Of a stretch of DNA of 64,000 nucleotides, positions 61,560 to 64,000 are shown piece by piece. The position numbers and the translations under genes were made by a program. Every line of letters begins with the position of its first letter. Positions within the stretch are counted from its first letter, which is position 1. The stretch comes from Baekduia soli (GTDB lineage Bacteria > Actinomycetota > Thermoleophilia > Solirubrobacterales > Solirubrobacteraceae): contig NZ_CP042430.1 in assembly GCF_007970665.1 (NCBI RefSeq), positions 930,001-994,000 of the forward strand, written 5' to 3'. The notes beneath the pieces were generated by a model. It saw only the letters and a program-made list of their open reading frames with translations, was not told where the DNA came from and did not search any database.

Positions 61560-62549
61560 CTATCCGGCGGCGAGCGGTCCCACGCCGGGCTCGGGCTGGG
61601 GCACATGTTCGTCGGCGTGGTAGCTCGAGCGGACGAGCGGGCCGGCGGCGACGTGGTCGAAGCCCATCTCCATGCCGGCCGCGGCGAGCGCGTCGAACTC
61701 GTCGGGGTGCCAGTAGCGCACGATCGGCAGGTGGCGCTCGGTCGGCCGCAGGTACTGGCCGATCGTGATGACCTGGACGCCGCGCTCGCGCAGCTGGCCC
61801 AGGGCGTCGACCATCTCCTCGAAGCTCTCGCCCAGTCCGACCATGAGCCCGGACTTCGTGACGACCTCGTCACCGCCGAGGTCCTTGGCCGTCTCGAGCA
61901 CCCGCAGCGAGCGCTGCCAGGTCGAGCCGCGGCGCGCGATCGGGTACAGGCGCGGCGCGACCTCGACGTTGTGGTTGAAGACGTCGGGGCGCTCGGCGAT
62001 GACCTTGGCCAGCGGCATGTCCAGGCCCTGGAAGTCGGGGGTCAGGACCTCGACCTTGCAGCGCGGCGCCTGACGGCGGATCTGGCGGATGACGCCGACG
62101 AACGCGTGCGCGCCCTTGTCGGGCAGGTCGTCGCGGTCGACCGATGTGATGACGGCGTGGCGCAGGCCCATCCGGGCGACCTGGCGGGCGACGCGCGCGG
62201 GCTCCAGGGGGTCGTTCCAGGTCGGCTTGCCGGTCTTGACGTGGCAGAACCCGCAGCGCCGCGTGCACGTGTCGCCGAGGATCATGAACGTGGCGGTGCC
62301 GCGCTCCCAGCACTCGCCGATGTTCGGGCAGGCGGCCTCCTGGCACACGGTGTGCAGGTTGTCGTCCTTGATCCGCGTGGTGAGCTCGCGGTAGCTCGGG
62401 CCACCGGGCATGGGGACCTTGAACCACTTGGGCTTGCGGTGCTTGAAGTCCAGGACGTCGGGCCCGAGGACCGTCAGGACGTCCATGCCGCCGGGGTTGG
62501 CCCGGCTGCGGGTCTTGTGCTCGCGCTGCGTCGTGGGTTCGGCGGCCAT
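61560..62549 (-). CDS. lipA: Lipoyl synthase
   Basis: A 329-residue radical-SAM enzyme that inserts two sulfurs into octanoyl-protein to make lipoate. C69, C74 and C80 (CQEAACPNIGEC) hold the auxiliary iron-sulfur cluster that is consumed. C95, C99 and C102 (CTRRCGFC) bind the SAM cluster. RSSYHADEH near the end is the conserved Arg-Ser-Ser-Tyr tail. The start MAAEPTT is consistent with the actinobacterial form. Confidence 0.97.
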   Translation of the reverse strand: MAAEPTTQREHKTRSRANPGGMDVLTVLGPDVLDFKHRKPKWFKVPMPGGPSYRELTTRIKDDNLHTVCQEAACPNIGECWERGTATFMILGDTCTRRCGFCHVKTGKPTWNDPLEPARVARQVARMGLRHAVITSVDRDDLPDKGAHAFVGVIRQIRRQAPRCKVEVLTPDFQGLDMPLAKVIAERPDVFNHNVEVAPRLYPIARRGSTWQRSLRVLETAKDLGGDEVVTKSGLMVGLGESFEEMVDALGQLRERGVQVITIGQYLRPTERHLPIVRYWHPDEFDALAAAGMEMGFDHVAAGPLVRSSYHADEHVPQPEPGVGPLAAG

Positions 62550-62561
62550 CGCCGGCCTAGG

Positions 62562-63014
62562 CTATCGAGCCGCGTCGGCGGCCCCGGGCCACCGGCCGCG
62601 CAGGCGTGCCAGGTCGAGGCTGGCCCGCGCCAGCGCGACGAGGGCGAAGACCCAGAGCGCGACCTGCTCGTGTGGATGGTGCGTGGCGGCCCCGCGCCAG
62701 GACAGGGCGAGCGCCGCGGCCAGCGCGAAGCACGCGTCGCCGGTCAGCGGGCCGGCGAGCAGGATGGCGGTGGCCCGCCGGCGCGACACCGACGGCGCGT
62801 GCAGGCACTCGCCGCCCCACAGCCAGCGGCGTGTCGGGCCGACGACCAGGCGCCCGAGGCGCACGGCGAACACCGGCCGCCCGGCGCCGAGCAGGACGCA
62901 CACCCGGCCGCGGGTCAGCAGGAGCGCGGCGGCGGCGCGGGCCAGCTCCTGGGCCAGCATCGCCGGGACGGAGGCCGCGAGGGCGACGAGGAGGATCAGA
63001 GGGACGCCGTCCAT
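62562..63014 (-). CDS. Small membrane protein resembling a site-2 protease core without HEXXH
   Basis: A 150-residue integral membrane protein with about three helices. LAQELARAAAALLLTRGRVCVLLGAGRPVFAVRLGRLVVG resembles the HELGHALAA stretch plus the following strand region of M50 proteases. Here the metal-binding HExxH reads QELAR, so no zinc site forms. It may be a pseudoenzyme or a lipid/protein-binding relative. Its stop is 13 bases from lipA, and it lies between lipA and lipB. Confidence 0.65.
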   Translation of the reverse strand: MDGVPLILLVALAASVPAMLAQELARAAAALLLTRGRVCVLLGAGRPVFAVRLGRLVVGPTRRWLWGGECLHAPSVSRRRATAILLAGPLTGDACFALAAALALSWRGAATHHPHEQVALWVFALVALARASLDLARLRGRWPGAADAAR

Positions 63015-63069
63015 GGGCCCGGAGTGGATCGGCGCCCGGGCCCGGGCGCTTGACGCGGAGGGCCGGTTC

Positions 63070-63783
63070 CTAGCCGACCGTCAGGCCCGCGAGCTCGCGG
63101 GCCAGGCGCGCGGGCGTCACGAGGCGCTGGCGGGCGCCCAGCGCGCGCGCCAGCTCGTGGCCCATCCGCTTGCGGAAGCACGGCAGCCGCGCGCCCTCCG
63201 CGTCGGTCTCCATGGCCACCGAGGTCATCGCGACGCCGCCCAGGCCGCAGGGCACGATCCACTCAAACGGCGTCATGTCGTTGTCCACGTTGACCGACAG
63301 CCCGTGGGTCGTGACGCCCTTGGAGACGTGCAGCCCGATGCTGCCGATCTTGCGGTCCCCGACCCAGGTCCCGGTGAACTCGCGGCCGTCGCGCGCGCGC
63401 CCGCGGGCCGTCACACCCTCCTGGCCCAGCGCGGCGACCATCGCCTCCTCCAGGCGGGAGACGAAGCCCAGGACGTCGGTCACGCGGGCGATGGGGTAGG
63501 CCACGAGCTGCCCGGGGCCGTGGTAGGTGACCTTGCCGCCGCGGTCGACGTCGACGATCTCGATGCCGCGGTCGCGGTACCAGGCCTCCCCGAGGGGCAG
63601 CTCGGCGGGGTCGCTGCGCTTGCCGCGCGTGTAGACGGGCGGGTGCTCGAGGATGAGGACGGTGTCGGGGATCGCATCGGCCTGGCGGGCGGCGCGCAGG
63701 CGCTCCTGGAGCGCAAGCGCCTCGGCGTAGGGCACGCGGCCCAGCTGCACGGTCCACAGATCCACGACCGGATGGTGGCACAC
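63070..63783 (-). CDS. lipB: Lipoyl(octanoyl) transferase
   Basis: A 237-residue enzyme moving octanoyl groups from ACP to lipoyl domains. GGKVTYHGPGQLVAYPI (82-98) is the acyl pocket, K145 in DRKIGSIG and C179 in VPCGLGG are the catalytic pair. The start is either the GTG at 63783 or an in-frame GTG at 63765; neither has a strong binding site, and the shorter form loses six residues before DLWTVQLG. It works just before LipA, encoded 500 bases away. Confidence 0.95.
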   Translation of the reverse strand: MCHHPVVDLWTVQLGRVPYAEALALQERLRAARQADAIPDTVLILEHPPVYTRGKRSDPAELPLGEAWYRDRGIEIVDVDRGGKVTYHGPGQLVAYPIARVTDVLGFVSRLEEAMVAALGQEGVTARGRARDGREFTGTWVGDRKIGSIGLHVSKGVTTHGLSVNVDNDMTPFEWIVPCGLGGVAMTSVAMETDAEGARLPCFRKRMGHELARALGARQRLVTPARLARELAGLTVG

Positions 63784-63842
63784 GCCCGGCCCGGCGCGGG
63801 GCCGCTCGGTCGGCGGCGCGCGGCCTGCGACACTCGGGGCCG

Positions 63843-64000
63843 ATGCCCGAGCGCGATGCGATCGCGATGTGGGGGGCCCGCCTGCGCTGGCGCCTGCGGG
63901 GCGCGTGGCAGTGGCCGGTGTTCGTGGTGGCCACGGTCGTCGACGCGGTCGTGCTGGCCCGGCTGCCCTTCGCCGGCGGGCGCAGCGACCTGCTCGGGTC
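63843..64000 (+). CDS. Start of an unidentified protein running off the right edge
   Basis: The frame from the ATG at 63843 stays open to the last base, giving 52 residues. It begins MPERDAIAMWGARLRW, followed by a likely membrane segment (WPVFVVATVVDAVVLARLPFAG). This helix suggests a membrane protein. It is divergent from lipB with a 59-base gap. Not enough is present to name it. Confidence 0.6.
   Translation, partial: MPERDAIAMWGARLRWRLRGAWQWPVFVVATVVDAVVLARLPFAGGRSDLLG

Overview
The window is very GC-rich, with GTG starts and four-base ATGA/GTGA gene overlaps throughout. It looks chromosomal and actinobacterial. The gene mix points to a soil actinomycete, and I infer the class Thermoleophilia (Solirubrobacterales-like): archaeal-type phosphoglycerate mutase and NMN adenylyltransferase, class E sortase, an ECF42 sigma factor with its YCII partner, many acyl-CoA dehydrogenases, Baeyer-Villiger-type and F420/FMN-type oxidoreductases, and a haloalkane dehalogenase. 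This taxonomic call is inference only.

Layout. (1) 1-5834, minus strand: a compact six-gene cluster with a holo-ACP synthase, a stand-alone carrier protein, an acyl-CoA-dehydrogenase-like flavoprotein, an amino acid:[carrier protein] ligase (a seryl-tRNA-synthetase relative), a DUF1839 protein and a GH2 beta-mannosidase-like hydrolase that runs off the left edge. It is the best candidate here for a poorly understood pathway: amino acids loaded onto a phosphopantetheine arm without tRNA or an NRPS module, then probably oxidised. (2) 5888-9670, plus: four overlapping genes for a lipid-linked glycan (GT4, GT2, phosphoglycosyltransferase, ATP-grasp). (3) 9683-15333: DUF3105 protein, two alpha/beta hydrolases (one a haloalkane dehalogenase), an SDR and transketolase. 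(4) 15330-18090, minus: an LAFTG cell-wall substrate, its class E sortase and a transglycosylase/M15-like wall hydrolase in one overlapping operon. (5) 18319-29921: a saccharopine-dehydrogenase-like protein, a frameshifted archaeal-type phosphoglycerate mutase, NadM-like adenylyltransferase, acyl-CoA dehydrogenase, DHA2 MFS exporter, PucR regulator, flavin monooxygenase, the ECF42/YCII pair, a VOC remnant and a methyltransferase. (6) 30139-33324: tRNA-Ala(CGC), a diguanylate cyclase, an acidic unknown protein and a collapsed PhzF gene.

(7) 33552-40137: tRNA-Ala(UGC), then 6.5 kb with a secreted phosphoesterase, a secreted Pro/Thr-linker protein, a CtpE-like P-type ATPase and a flippase-like membrane protein. 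The stretch is closed by a decayed 47-bp copy of the 3' half of the same tRNA, which is the layout of an island inserted in a tRNA gene. (8) 40176-45903: an intact PhzF and two ABC exporters. (9) 46024-48639: an LLM oxidoreductase and an acyl-CoA synthetase. (10) 48701-51652: a ParA ATPase translationally coupled to a CHAD-domain protein (a possible polyphosphate-granule positioning pair) and a divergent DUF2294 protein. (11) 51700-57794: three acyl-CoA dehydrogenases, an MBL hydrolase sharing a tandem operator with a divergent TetR regulator, and a cold-shock protein. (12) 57889-64000: a second diguanylate cyclase, a D,D-carboxypeptidase, a rhomboid protein, and lipA and lipB flanking a small S2P-like membrane protein.

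There are no rRNA genes, CRISPR arrays, transposases, integrases or phage structural genes. No stretch longer than 300 bases lacks a gene. At least three coding sequences are broken: apgM, VOC and PhzF.
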